Shown: positions 21,272 to 29,253 of the stretch, in pieces
Layout of the letters: every line of letters begins with the position of its first letter
Position numbering within the stretch: the first letter of the stretch is position 1
Origin: Chitinophagaceae bacterium
GTDB lineage: Bacteria > Bacteroidota > Bacteroidia > Chitinophagales > Chitinophagaceae
Length of the DNA: 32,063 bases
Assembly (NCBI GenBank): GCA_947451985.1
Contig: CANGBQ010000008.1
Span: forward strand, 1-32,063
Direction: 5' to 3'
Made by a program: the position numbers and the translations under genes
The notes under the pieces: generated by a model
What the model was told of the DNA's origin: nothing
What the model saw: the letters and a program-made list of their open reading frames with translations, nothing else
Databases searched by the model: none

Positions 21272-22444
21272 TTATTTTTTGAAAATGGCCACAAACATCG
21301 TGTCGGCTGCGTTTTGATATCCTTTCAGATACTGCTCATCCATCAATGAGAGCTTCGCTGTATCCTTGATATACTGCACCATTCCTTCGTTCTCTTTTTC
21401 AAAAACAGAACAGGTAATGTATACAAAGAGCCCGCCGGGAACCAGGTGAGGCAATACATTGGAAAGAATGGCTTTTTGTCTGGACACAAAACGATCCAGC
21501 TCAGTTGTTTTAAAGGAATGCAATTGTTCTGGGGTTCTGCTCCAGGTACCACTTCCTGTGCAGGGCGCATCACAAACAATCCAATCGAATTGCTCTGAGA
21601 GGGGCAGTCCAGTTTTATGGGTTAAGTCGGCTACAAATCGATTGTACAAGCGAATACCCGCCTGCTGCAAACGAACAGATAAATTCTGTAAAATATTTTC
21701 CCTGATATCCGAAACCATGAGTTGTATTCTTTTCCCAAATTCATCGTGCAACAAAATGGCCTTCCCCCCACTGGCGGCGCAGCAATCCCAAACCCGAACG
21801 GATTTTTGGTCTTTTGAATCCAAGGCTAGCACTTTGATGCTATTGAACACCTGTTGGGAGTTCAGGTCTTGCACCACAGCCTCTTTATTCAGCTTCAGCA
21901 GCTGATCAATGGATGTTGCAGCTTTTAAACGCACTGCTTTCTCAGATACCCATTCAAATGGTACACCCGCTTCCTGTAAAGCGCTCTGAACTCGTTGCCG
22001 ATAATTTGGGCGGACCCTTATAAATACATCTGGCTGTTTAATAAAAGAGTGGCCGTATTCAATAGGATCAATGTTTGGACTCAGTATGTTGGAGAATGGA
22101 AAGATTTGGCCACTGGAAAGATGTAAAAAAGTAATTTTTTCTTCTAATGATAGCGCTACCCGTTCGTTTAACCCAGGATTCAACGACTGCAGACAATCAT
22201 TGGACTCTTGCTTGCAAATAAAAAAAGACGCAATGATTTTTTCTTCGAGGGGAATCGATTTGTCGAAAGCATGCGACAATCTAAAGTAATCATAGCAAAG
22301 CGAGGAGATTGTTTTTCTGTCTTTAGAACCGTATTTCTTATCCGCTGCAAAAAACTTTTTAGCATGCATCGCAAAAGGCGTTCCTGATGGATACGTATTA
22401 ATCAAACGAACAGCGGAGGATAAATAAGAATGGTAACGACTCAT
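21272..22444 (-). CDS. RsmB/NOP family class I SAM-dependent RNA methyltransferase (rRNA m5C)
   Basis: VWDCCAASGGKAILL, DAPCTGSGTWSRTPEQ, YITCSVFEKENE. ATG at 22444 (MSRYHSYL) preferred; the ORF-track start at 22477 lies beyond a terminator hairpin. Confidence 0.9.
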   Translation of the reverse strand: MSRYHSYLSSAVRLINTYPSGTPFAMHAKKFFAADKKYGSKDRKTISSLCYDYFRLSHAFDKSIPLEEKIIASFFICKQESNDCLQSLNPGLNERVALSLEEKITFLHLSSGQIFPFSNILSPNIDPIEYGHSFIKQPDVFIRVRPNYRQRVQSALQEAGVPFEWVSEKAVRLKAATSIDQLLKLNKEAVVQDLNSQQVFNSIKVLALDSKDQKSVRVWDCCAASGGKAILLHDEFGKRIQLMVSDIRENILQNLSVRLQQAGIRLYNRFVADLTHKTGLPLSEQFDWIVCDAPCTGSGTWSRTPEQLHSFKTTELDRFVSRQKAILSNVLPHLVPGGLFVYITCSVFEKENEGMVQYIKDTAKLSLMDEQYLKGYQNAADTMFVAIFKK

Positions 22445-22472
22445 AAAAAAAATCCCGCACAACAGCGGGATT
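22445..22472 (-). terminator. Rho-independent terminator of odhB
   Basis: Minus-strand AATCCCGC-TGTTGT-GCGGGATT with 8-bp perfect stem, 6-nt loop and a T-tract of 8; 20 nt downstream of the odhB stop. Confidence 0.85.
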
Positions 22473-22491
22473 GACAATATTTAAAAAGAGA

Positions 22492-23700
22492 TTATAATTC
22501 CAACAAGGCACTCACCGGATCTTTGCCAAACAACAACAAAGCAGGATTCTCCAACAATTGTTTCACCATCACCAAAAAGCCCACCGATTCTCTGCCATCA
22601 ATGATGCGATGATCATAACTCAATGCCACATACATCATGGGCTTGATAACCACCTGTCCATTCACAGCCATCGGACGCTCTACAATATTGTGCATGCCCA
22701 AAATGGCGCTTTGAGGAATATTGATGATAGGCGTACTCATCATTGAACCGAAAATACCTCCATTGGTAATGGTAAAAGTGCCGCCGGTCATTTCCTCTAT
22801 TGTTAATTTATTGTTTTTGGCTTTGTTAGCAAGATCAACCACTGCCAATTCAATCTCTGCCATGCTTAAGCTCTCCGCATTTCTAATCACGGGCACCACC
22901 AATCCTTTGGGAGCACTGACTGCAATAGACACATCGCAATAATCGTGAAAGATGATTTGATCGCCATCAATATATGCGTTCACAGAAGGATAGGCCTGCA
23001 ATGCATAGCAACAGGCTTTGGTGAAAAAGCTCATGAAACCCAGATTCACTCCATGATGCTCTTTGAATTGATCTTTATATTTTTTTCTGATGTCCATGAT
23101 GGCACTCATGTCTACTTCGTTAAAAGTAGTCAGCATGGCGGTGGTGTTTTTGGCTTCCACCAATCTGCGGCTAACTGTTTTGCGCAAATTGCTCATCTTT
23201 TCGGGACGGTCGTTTCTGCTAAACAGAGGTGCACCTGGTTTTCTTCCAGGAGTATTCAGCGCTTCCAAAACATCTTGCTTCACTATTTTACCATTGGAAC
23301 CAGAGGGGACAATTTTTTTGCTGTCAACGTGCTTGTCGGCTATGATAGCAGCTGCGACAGGTGTAGCTTTCACTTCAGCGGCAACAGGTTGGGGGGCTGC
23401 TTTTTGAACAGGCACTACAGGCACTTCTTCTTTTTTAACGGGTGCCGCTTCCGCTGGTTTAACGGCTGCGGTATCAATAGTGCACACCAAATCACCAATG
23501 GCTAAAGTGTCTCCTTCTTTTGCTACATGACTGATGGCGCCAGCCTGCTCAGCGTTGATCTCAAAGGTAGCTTTCTCGCTTTCGAGTTCTGCTATGACTT
23601 CGTCTCTATCAGCATAGGCACCATTTTCCTTCAGCCATTTTACGAGGGTTACCTCACTGATGCTTTCTCCTACAGTAGGCACTTTAATTTCAATAGCCAT
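22492..23700 (-). CDS. odhB: 2-oxoglutarate dehydrogenase E2 (dihydrolipoyllysine-residue succinyltransferase)
   Basis: Lipoyl domain [20 protein letters not shown]3-binding [18 protein letters not shown]; catalytic [50 protein letters not shown]. Confidence 0.93.
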   Translation of the reverse strand: MAIEIKVPTVGESISEVTLVKWLKENGAYADRDEVIAELESEKATFEINAEQAGAISHVAKEGDTLAIGDLVCTIDTAAVKPAEAAPVKKEEVPVVPVQKAAPQPVAAEVKATPVAAAIIADKHVDSKKIVPSGSNGKIVKQDVLEALNTPGRKPGAPLFSRNDRPEKMSNLRKTVSRRLVEAKNTTAMLTTFNEVDMSAIMDIRKKYKDQFKEHHGVNLGFMSFFTKACCYALQAYPSVNAYIDGDQIIFHDYCDVSIAVSAPKGLVVPVIRNAESLSMAEIELAVVDLANKAKNNKLTIEEMTGGTFTITNGGIFGSMMSTPIINIPQSAILGMHNIVERPMAVNGQVVIKPMMYVALSYDHRIIDGRESVGFLVMVKQLLENPALLLFGKDPVSALLEL

Positions 23701-23778
23701 TTGATTGATTTAATAGGGCAAATTTCGGAAAAAAACAGGATTATCAGCCTATTTATTTAGAATCGGCTCCCCATATAC

Positions 23779-23802
23779 AAAAAGCTGCCCCCGGCAGGCT
23801 TT
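23779..23802 (-). terminator. Rho-independent terminator downstream of the sigma factor gene
   Basis: Minus-strand AAAGCCTGCCGGGGGCAGCTTTTT: GC-rich stem with one bulge plus T5, about 25 nt after the stop codon. Confidence 0.7.
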
Positions 23803-23826
23803 CATTCTTCCATCACATCAGTTTTA

Positions 23827-24693
23827 TTATCCTAGAAAACCCCTTAATAAATTGGCCTGTGCGGAACCCCTTAGCTCAATGATTGCTTTGTCTTTTATCT
23901 GACGAACCCTTTCTCGGGTGAGATTGTATCGACGACCAATGTCCTCCAACGTCAGTGGTTGTTCTATCCCAATGCCGAAGAACTGGCTGACTACTTCTTT
24001 TTGCCGAACCGTCAAAGAGCCAAGCGTTCGTTCCAATTCGGTATGCAAGGAATCTTGCTCGGTCAGTGGCGCATCCGTAGCCGCGGCCTGTTTGTCCTGA
24101 AACAGATCCAGGAAGCTGGTTTCTTCTCCTTGTTGAATCGGTTGATCCATACTGATGTGTTTGGCGGCTACAGAAAGCGTGGCAAATATTTCGCCAGCAT
24201 CTGTGTTCAACCATTCAGCGAGCTCCTCGGGGGAGGGTTCTCTTTCATATTGCTGCTCCAGTTGTGCATAGGCCTGGCTGATTCGATTGGTCAATCCAAC
24301 TTTGTGAACAGGCAATCGAACAATCCGGCCCTGCTCTGCCAGTGCCTGCAAGATGCTTTGTCGAATCCACCACACCGCATAAGAAATAAATTTAAACCCC
24401 TTGGTTTCGTCAAATTTTTGTGCAGCTTTCATCAAACCCAGATTTCCTTCATTGATGAGGTCGGCAAGGGAGAGTCCTTTGTTTTGATATTGTTTGGCAA
24501 CCGATACCACAAACCGGAGGTTGGCTTTGACCAAAGTGTCCAGCGCAACCTGTTCTCCTCTTTTGATCAAGGCAGCCAATCGGAATTCTTCGTCGGTAGT
24601 CAACAACGGGATCTTGCTGATTTCTTGTAAGTACTTGTCTATGGATTGGCTGTCCCGATTGGTGATGGAGACGGCTATTTTTATTTGTCGCAT
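23827..24693 (-). CDS. Sigma-70 family RNA polymerase sigma factor (RpoD/SigA-like, possibly a group 2 paralogue)
   Basis: NLRFVVSVAKQYQNKGLSLADLINEGNLGLMKAAQKFDETKGFKFISYAVWWIRQSILQALAEQGRIVRLP; region 4 LTLEDIGRRYNLTRERVRQIKDKAIIELR. Confidence 0.93.
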   Translation of the reverse strand: MRQIKIAVSITNRDSQSIDKYLQEISKIPLLTTDEEFRLAALIKRGEQVALDTLVKANLRFVVSVAKQYQNKGLSLADLINEGNLGLMKAAQKFDETKGFKFISYAVWWIRQSILQALAEQGRIVRLPVHKVGLTNRISQAYAQLEQQYEREPSPEELAEWLNTDAGEIFATLSVAAKHISMDQPIQQGEETSFLDLFQDKQAAATDAPLTEQDSLHTELERTLGSLTVRQKEVVSQFFGIGIEQPLTLEDIGRRYNLTRERVRQIKDKAIIELRGSAQANLLRGFLG

Positions 24694-24777
24694 AGGAGTA
24701 GGTTGTTTTCTTGGATTCGAATCTGTGTGGTCTTAGGGATAAACGTATTGGATGGAGATTAAAGTATATATGTGGAT

Positions 24778-24805
24778 AAAAAGCCTGAATTGTGCAATAC
24801 CAGGC
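24778..24805 (-). terminator. Weak terminator-like hairpin upstream of the sigma factor gene
   Basis: Minus-strand GCCTG-GT-ATT-GCAC-AAT-T-CAGGC followed by TTTTT, about 85 nt upstream of the sigma ATG; no minus-strand gene called upstream. Confidence 0.35.
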
Positions 24806-24915
24806 ATGATATGGACCCAAAAAGGTCAGTTAATCAAAAAAATAGATGCAAATATTTTGTCACGTTGAATATTTTTCTATTATTGCAACAGACTAGGCCA
24901 ATTTAAAAAGCAAGC

Positions 24916-25296
24916 ATGAGTAAGAAAGTGTTATTTACATTAGAATATCCCGTACGCTGCTCTCCGAGTATCCTGTATGAATTCCTGACAAGTCCGGCTG
25001 CCCTGCAAGAGTGGTTTGCTGAAAAGGTAGATGAAAGAGAAGGCGTGTTCAGTTTTTCTTGGGATGGAGTTGAGGAAAAAGCTACCATGATTGAAAAAGA
25101 GCAGGACAAATTCATCCGTTTTCGCTGGACTCATATGCAAAAAGATGAATATTTCGAATTCAGAATCGACCGATCCGAAGTGACCAATCAAACGATTCTC
25201 ATTATTAAAGATTTTGCCGACAAAAAAGACATCAAAGACCAAAGCCAACTTTGGGAGTACCAGGTGAAAGACTTGTTTCACCGCTTGGGTAGCTAA
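24916..25296 (+). CDS. START-like (SRPBCC/AHSA1-type) domain protein
   Basis: YPVRCSPSILYEFLTSPAALQEWFAEKVDEREGVFSFSWDGVEEKATM...FRWTHMQKDEYFEFRI...LWEYQVKDLFHRLGS. Confidence 0.85.
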   Translation: MSKKVLFTLEYPVRCSPSILYEFLTSPAALQEWFAEKVDEREGVFSFSWDGVEEKATMIEKEQDKFIRFRWTHMQKDEYFEFRIDRSEVTNQTILIIKDFADKKDIKDQSQLWEYQVKDLFHRLGS

Positions 25297-25406
25297 TGTC
25301 CTATATCCCCTATTTCATTCCGATTGTTATAAAAGTGTTGCCATTCTTTTTGATTACTGGCATTGGCATGTTCCTAACGAGAAAGAACTATTTTTGTTGG
25401 GGTTGA
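25296..25406 (+). CDS. Putative small single-pass membrane protein (36 aa), not in the ORF track
   Basis: ATG overlaps the preceding TAA (TAATG); translation MSYIPYFIPIVIKVLPFFLITGIGMFLTRKNYFCWG* has one hydrophobic span followed by RK. Confidence 0.4.
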   Translation: MSYIPYFIPIVIKVLPFFLITGIGMFLTRKNYFCWG

Positions 25407-25440
25407 ATGACGCAGGAAATTGTCAAACACCCATAGCTGT

Positions 25441-26877
25441 ATGATCAAAAAACTTGACAAGCTCATATTAAAATCTTTCATCGGCCCATTCATTGCCACT
25501 TTTTTCATTGCTTTCTTTGTTTTGATGATGCAAAGCTTGTGGAAGTACTTGGATGATCTGGTAGGAAAAGGACTCGACTTCATCACCATTTGCCAATTTT
25601 TATGGTATGCCAGTGCCTCTTTGTTGACACTGGCCATGCCCATCGCTATTTTGATTTCTTCCATCATGACTTTTGGAAACCTCGGAGAAAGTTTTGAATT
25701 GGTGGCCATTAAGTCTTCGGGCATTTCATTGCTACGTTTCATGCGGCCTTTGATGTGGGTAGCCGTTTTTTTGTGTGGTATCACCTTTGTATTTTCCAAT
25801 TATGTCATCCCTTACGCAAATTTAAAATTCATTACACTTTACAGTGATATCTACGTTAAAAAACCTGCATTTGATTTAAAGGAAGGCGTATTTTTTACGC
25901 ATATCCCCAATTATGCCATTAAAGTAGGCAAAAAAGACAGCGATGGTAAAACCATTCACAACGTTGTAATATTTGAACAATCCAATTCGGTGCAAGACAA
26001 TTGCATTGTAGCCGAAAAAGGTCTGATGAAAATTTCAGATGATGGAGATTTTTTAGAGTTCAACCTGGAAAACGGATGCCGGTATCAAGAAAAGGGGAAC
26101 TTGATGGACAGCGCTACTGAATACACCCGTCTTAGCTTCAAAAATTTCAAAAAGCTGTTTGATTTGAGTGTGCTCCAAAAACAACAAACCAACGACAGTG
26201 TATTCAAGAATAACTTTAAAATGCTCAGTGCCAGACAGCTGAGTAGAAATGTAGATTCATTGAACCTGATTGCTGTTGCGATTGAAAAAGACTTTAATAA
26301 AAAAATAAACAAGCAACTTATTTATAGCCAAGTACCAACCGATTATTGGAAACAAGCCGAGAAAACTGCCATCAAAATAAATTACCATCAACTGATTCCG
26401 GATTCAGCAAAAATGATGGTGAAACACAATGCCATCAATAAGGCCAATGCCATTAAAAGTGCCATGATTCAAAATCAGATAGAAATGGAAAGCAGGCAAA
26501 AGGAAATCATTCTTCATAATATTGAATGGCATCGTAAATTTTCCCTCTCCCTGGCCTGCTTGGTATTGTTTTTTATTGGGGCGCCCTTGGGTTCGATCAT
26601 ACGAAAAGGGGGTATGGGTATGCCTTTAGTAGCAGCCATTGCATTCTTTTTGATTTTCCACCTGCTCAATATGTTTGGAGAGAAATTTGTGAAAGAAAGC
26701 ATTGCCTCTCCTTTTGTTGGCATGTGGCTGGCAGTCATTGTCCTCATCCCTGTGGGTGCATTCCTGACCTATAAAGCCATGCATGATTCTCAATTGTTTA
26801 ATAAAGATTATTACCTCCGTTTGGCTAGAGCTTTTAAGTCCTTGGGAAAGAAGAAAAGCGAAATAAAAACAATCTAA
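25441..26877 (+). CDS. LptF/LptG family permease (YjgP/YjgQ)
   Basis: KLDKLILKSFIGPFIATFFIAFFVLMMQSLWKYLDDLVGKGL; C-terminal FFIGAPLGSIIRKGGMGMPLVAAIAFFLIFHLLNMFGEKFVKE. Confidence 0.92.
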   Translation: MIKKLDKLILKSFIGPFIATFFIAFFVLMMQSLWKYLDDLVGKGLDFITICQFLWYASASLLTLAMPIAILISSIMTFGNLGESFELVAIKSSGISLLRFMRPLMWVAVFLCGITFVFSNYVIPYANLKFITLYSDIYVKKPAFDLKEGVFFTHIPNYAIKVGKKDSDGKTIHNVVIFEQSNSVQDNCIVAEKGLMKISDDGDFLEFNLENGCRYQEKGNLMDSATEYTRLSFKNFKKLFDLSVLQKQQTNDSVFKNNFKMLSARQLSRNVDSLNLIAVAIEKDFNKKINKQLIYSQVPTDYWKQAEKTAIKINYHQLIPDSAKMMVKHNAINKANAIKSAMIQNQIEMESRQKEIILHNIEWHRKFSLSLACLVLFFIGAPLGSIIRKGGMGMPLVAAIAFFLIFHLLNMFGEKFVKESIASPFVGMWLAVIVLIPVGAFLTYKAMHDSQLFNKDYYLRLARAFKSLGKKKSEIKTI

Positions 26878-26887
26878 ATAGATTCAT

Positions 26888-27661
26888 ATGGAAACATCAT
26901 CCAACAACAGCAGAAGAGCTTTTCTAAAAACTTCTGCCATGGCAAGCACTTTATTATTGTCCGGCATCAGTGCCTTCAGTAACCTCTTAAAAGGATCTGA
27001 ATCTTCTGAAGAAGCAACTCATAGGGTTACTTCCTTTTCCACGGGATTTGATCAAGATCCATTGCCTTATGGGTACAATGCACTCGAACCCGTCATCGAT
27101 GCCACTACTATGGAAATTCATTACAGCAAACATGCTGCTGCCTACTCAAAAAATTTGAAAGAAGCTGCCATTGCAGAAAAGGTAAATATGCAAGCCTCCC
27201 TCGAAGAAGTGATGGCAACTATTTCCAATTACTCAATGAAAATGAGAAACAATGGCGGTGGGCATTATAACCACGAAATGTTTTGGAAGTGCATGCAGCC
27301 GGCTCGTTCCAACAATCAACCCGATGGCTTGCTTCTGGCAGCCATTGAGAAACAGTTTGGAAGTTTTGAGAATTTTAAAACCAGCTTTTCCGAAGCAGCC
27401 AAAACCAGGTTTGGAAGTGGGTGGGCTTGGTTATACACCAATCCTTCGGGCGAATTAAAAATCGGCAGTACCGCCAATCAGGACAATCCTTTGATGAATA
27501 TCCCTTCCGTTGAACACAAAGGTTTCCCCTTGTTGTGTCTGGATGTATGGGAACATGCTTATTATCTCAAATACCAAAACAGACGGATTGAGTACATTCA
27601 AAACTGGTGGAACCTGGTCAACTGGAGTTACGTAGAAAAGCGCTTCCTGGCCGGTAAATAA
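26888..27661 (+). CDS. Superoxide dismutase, Fe/Mn family (Mn-type signature), with Tat signal peptide
   Basis: Tat-like SRRAFLKTSAMASTLLLSGISAF; IHYSKHAAAYSKNL; NNGGGHYNHEMFW; GSGWAWL; STANQDNPLM; DVWEHAYYLKYQNRR. Confidence 0.94.
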   Translation: METSSNNSRRAFLKTSAMASTLLLSGISAFSNLLKGSESSEEATHRVTSFSTGFDQDPLPYGYNALEPVIDATTMEIHYSKHAAAYSKNLKEAAIAEKVNMQASLEEVMATISNYSMKMRNNGGGHYNHEMFWKCMQPARSNNQPDGLLLAAIEKQFGSFENFKTSFSEAAKTRFGSGWAWLYTNPSGELKIGSTANQDNPLMNIPSVEHKGFPLLCLDVWEHAYYLKYQNRRIEYIQNWWNLVNWSYVEKRFLAGK

Positions 27662-27700
27662 CCGCTCATCTTGTTTCAATGAATATTATTGCAAAAGGTA

Positions 27701-27708
27701 TACTTTTG
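27701..27708 (+). promoter_or_regulatory. Putative Bacteroidota -7 element TACTTTTG upstream of the dipeptidase gene
   Basis: Exact TAnnTTTG match 32 nt upstream of the ATG at 27741. Confidence 0.45.
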
Positions 27709-27740
27709 TCCTTCTTCCGATCATTTTAAACAAACTTATT

Positions 27741-29117
27741 ATGCAGGCTTGGAAAGATTATCAGTCACAAAACAAAGACAGATTTTTAAATGAATTGCTG
27801 GAACTGCTGCGCATCCCCAGCGTAAGTGCCAAAAGTGAGCACAAAGCAGATATGATCCGTTGCGCCGAGGCGTTCAAACAAAGATTGCTTGAAGCAGGTG
27901 CCGATACAGTCGAAATATATCCAACCGACGGACATCCCATTGTGTATGGAGAAAAAATAATTGACCCGAGCAAACCAACCGTATTAGTGTACGGACATTA
28001 CGATGTTCAACCGGCCGAACCTTTAGAACTATGGACCAATGGGCCTTTCGATCCGACCATTGTAGACGGAAAAATTTTCGCCAGAGGAAGCTGCGACGAC
28101 AAAGGCCAGGTATATATGCATGTAAAGGCATTGGAAACGCTGGTGCAAACCAATTCACTCTCCGGCAATATCAAATTTTGCATTGAAGGAGAAGAAGAAG
28201 TAGGGTCACCCAATCTGGGCAAGTTTGTTGCCCAACACAAAGAATTGCTCAAAGCAGATTGTGTGCTCATCAGCGACAGCGCCATGATCAGTTTGGATAC
28301 GCCGAGTATTGACATTGGGGTAAGAGGCTTGAGTTATATAGAAGTGGAAGTAACAGGACCCAATCGTGATTTGCACAGTGGTGTATATGGAGGAGCGGTA
28401 GCCAATCCGATTACCATCTTAGCAAAAATGATTGCCTCCTTACACGATGAAAACAATCACATCACCATTCCCGGATTCTATGATGACGTGGTAGTAGCCA
28501 CTCCCGATGAAAGAGCGTTAATGGCCAAAGCACCTTTCAACGAGAACGACTATGCGAAAGATTTGGGTGTACAAGCATTGTGGGGTGAAAAGGGGTATAC
28601 CACCAATGAAAGAACGGGCATCCGTCCTACGTTGGAATTGAATGGCATTTGGGGTGGTTATACCGGCGAAGGCGCTAAGACCGTATTGCCTTCAAAAGCA
28701 TACGCTAAAATTTCAGCCAGACTCGTACCGAATCAGATTTCAAAAAAAATGACCGATTTGCTGATCAATCATTTTGCCAAAATAGCACCGCCTTATGTGA
28801 CTGTAAAGGCATCTTTACACCACGGGGGAGAGCCTTACATGACCCCCATTGACAGTGTGGCATATCAAGCTGCTTCCAAAGCCATGGAAACAACCTTTGG
28901 CAAAGCCCCTATCCCTGTGAGAGGCGGCGGCAGCATTCCTATCTGTGCATTGTTTGAAAAAGAGCTGGGCATTAAGATTGTATTTATGGGATTTGGATTG
29001 GACAGCGACAACCTGCATAGTCCAAATGAAAAATATGATATTGCCAACTACTATAAAGGCATCGAGACGATTCCATATTTTCATCACTTTTTTGCAGAGA
29101 TGAACGTATCCATATGA
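27741..29117 (+). CDS. M20 family dipeptidase
   Basis: VLVYGHYDVQPAEPLELW, GRGSCDDKGQ-like ARGSCDDKGQVYMHVKAL, CIEGEEEVGSPNL, DLHSGVYGGAVANP, GGSIPICALFEKELG. Confidence 0.95.
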   Translation: MQAWKDYQSQNKDRFLNELLELLRIPSVSAKSEHKADMIRCAEAFKQRLLEAGADTVEIYPTDGHPIVYGEKIIDPSKPTVLVYGHYDVQPAEPLELWTNGPFDPTIVDGKIFARGSCDDKGQVYMHVKALETLVQTNSLSGNIKFCIEGEEEVGSPNLGKFVAQHKELLKADCVLISDSAMISLDTPSIDIGVRGLSYIEVEVTGPNRDLHSGVYGGAVANPITILAKMIASLHDENNHITIPGFYDDVVVATPDERALMAKAPFNENDYAKDLGVQALWGEKGYTTNERTGIRPTLELNGIWGGYTGEGAKTVLPSKAYAKISARLVPNQISKKMTDLLINHFAKIAPPYVTVKASLHHGGEPYMTPIDSVAYQAASKAMETTFGKAPIPVRGGGSIPICALFEKELGIKIVFMGFGLDSDNLHSPNEKYDIANYYKGIETIPYFHHFFAEMNVSI

Positions 29118-29123
29118 TTGAAT

Positions 29124-29155
29124 AAAAAAGCCTCGAATAACTCGGGGCTTTTTTT
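29124..29155 (+). terminator. Rho-independent terminator of the dipeptidase gene
   Basis: AAAAAAGCCTCGA-ATAAC-TCGGGGCTTTTTTT, 7-bp core stem with one G-U, extended by A/T tracts. Confidence 0.85.
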
Positions 29156-29219
29156 ATAGGCTTGTTGTTTTGAGAAACAAATTCAAAACTGTTTATAGAA
29201 GCAGTTTGAGAATAATTAA

Positions 29220-29248
29220 TTTGGCATTCCTGACGACAAATAGGTTTG
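29220..29248 (+). promoter_or_regulatory. Bacteroidota-type promoter inside the intergenic region: TTTG (29220-29223) - N17 - TAGGTTTG (29241-29248)
   Basis: Both elements match the TTTG / TAnnTTTG consensus with permitted spacing; no ORF follows. Confidence 0.6.
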
Positions 29249-29253
29249 TAAAC

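Noticed and set aside
22945-23505. 186-aa plus-strand ORF
   Set aside because: Antisense to odhB, low-complexity (Phe/Cys/Gly-rich) shadow translation.
23959-24630. 223-aa plus-strand ORF
   Set aside because: Antisense shadow of the sigma factor gene.
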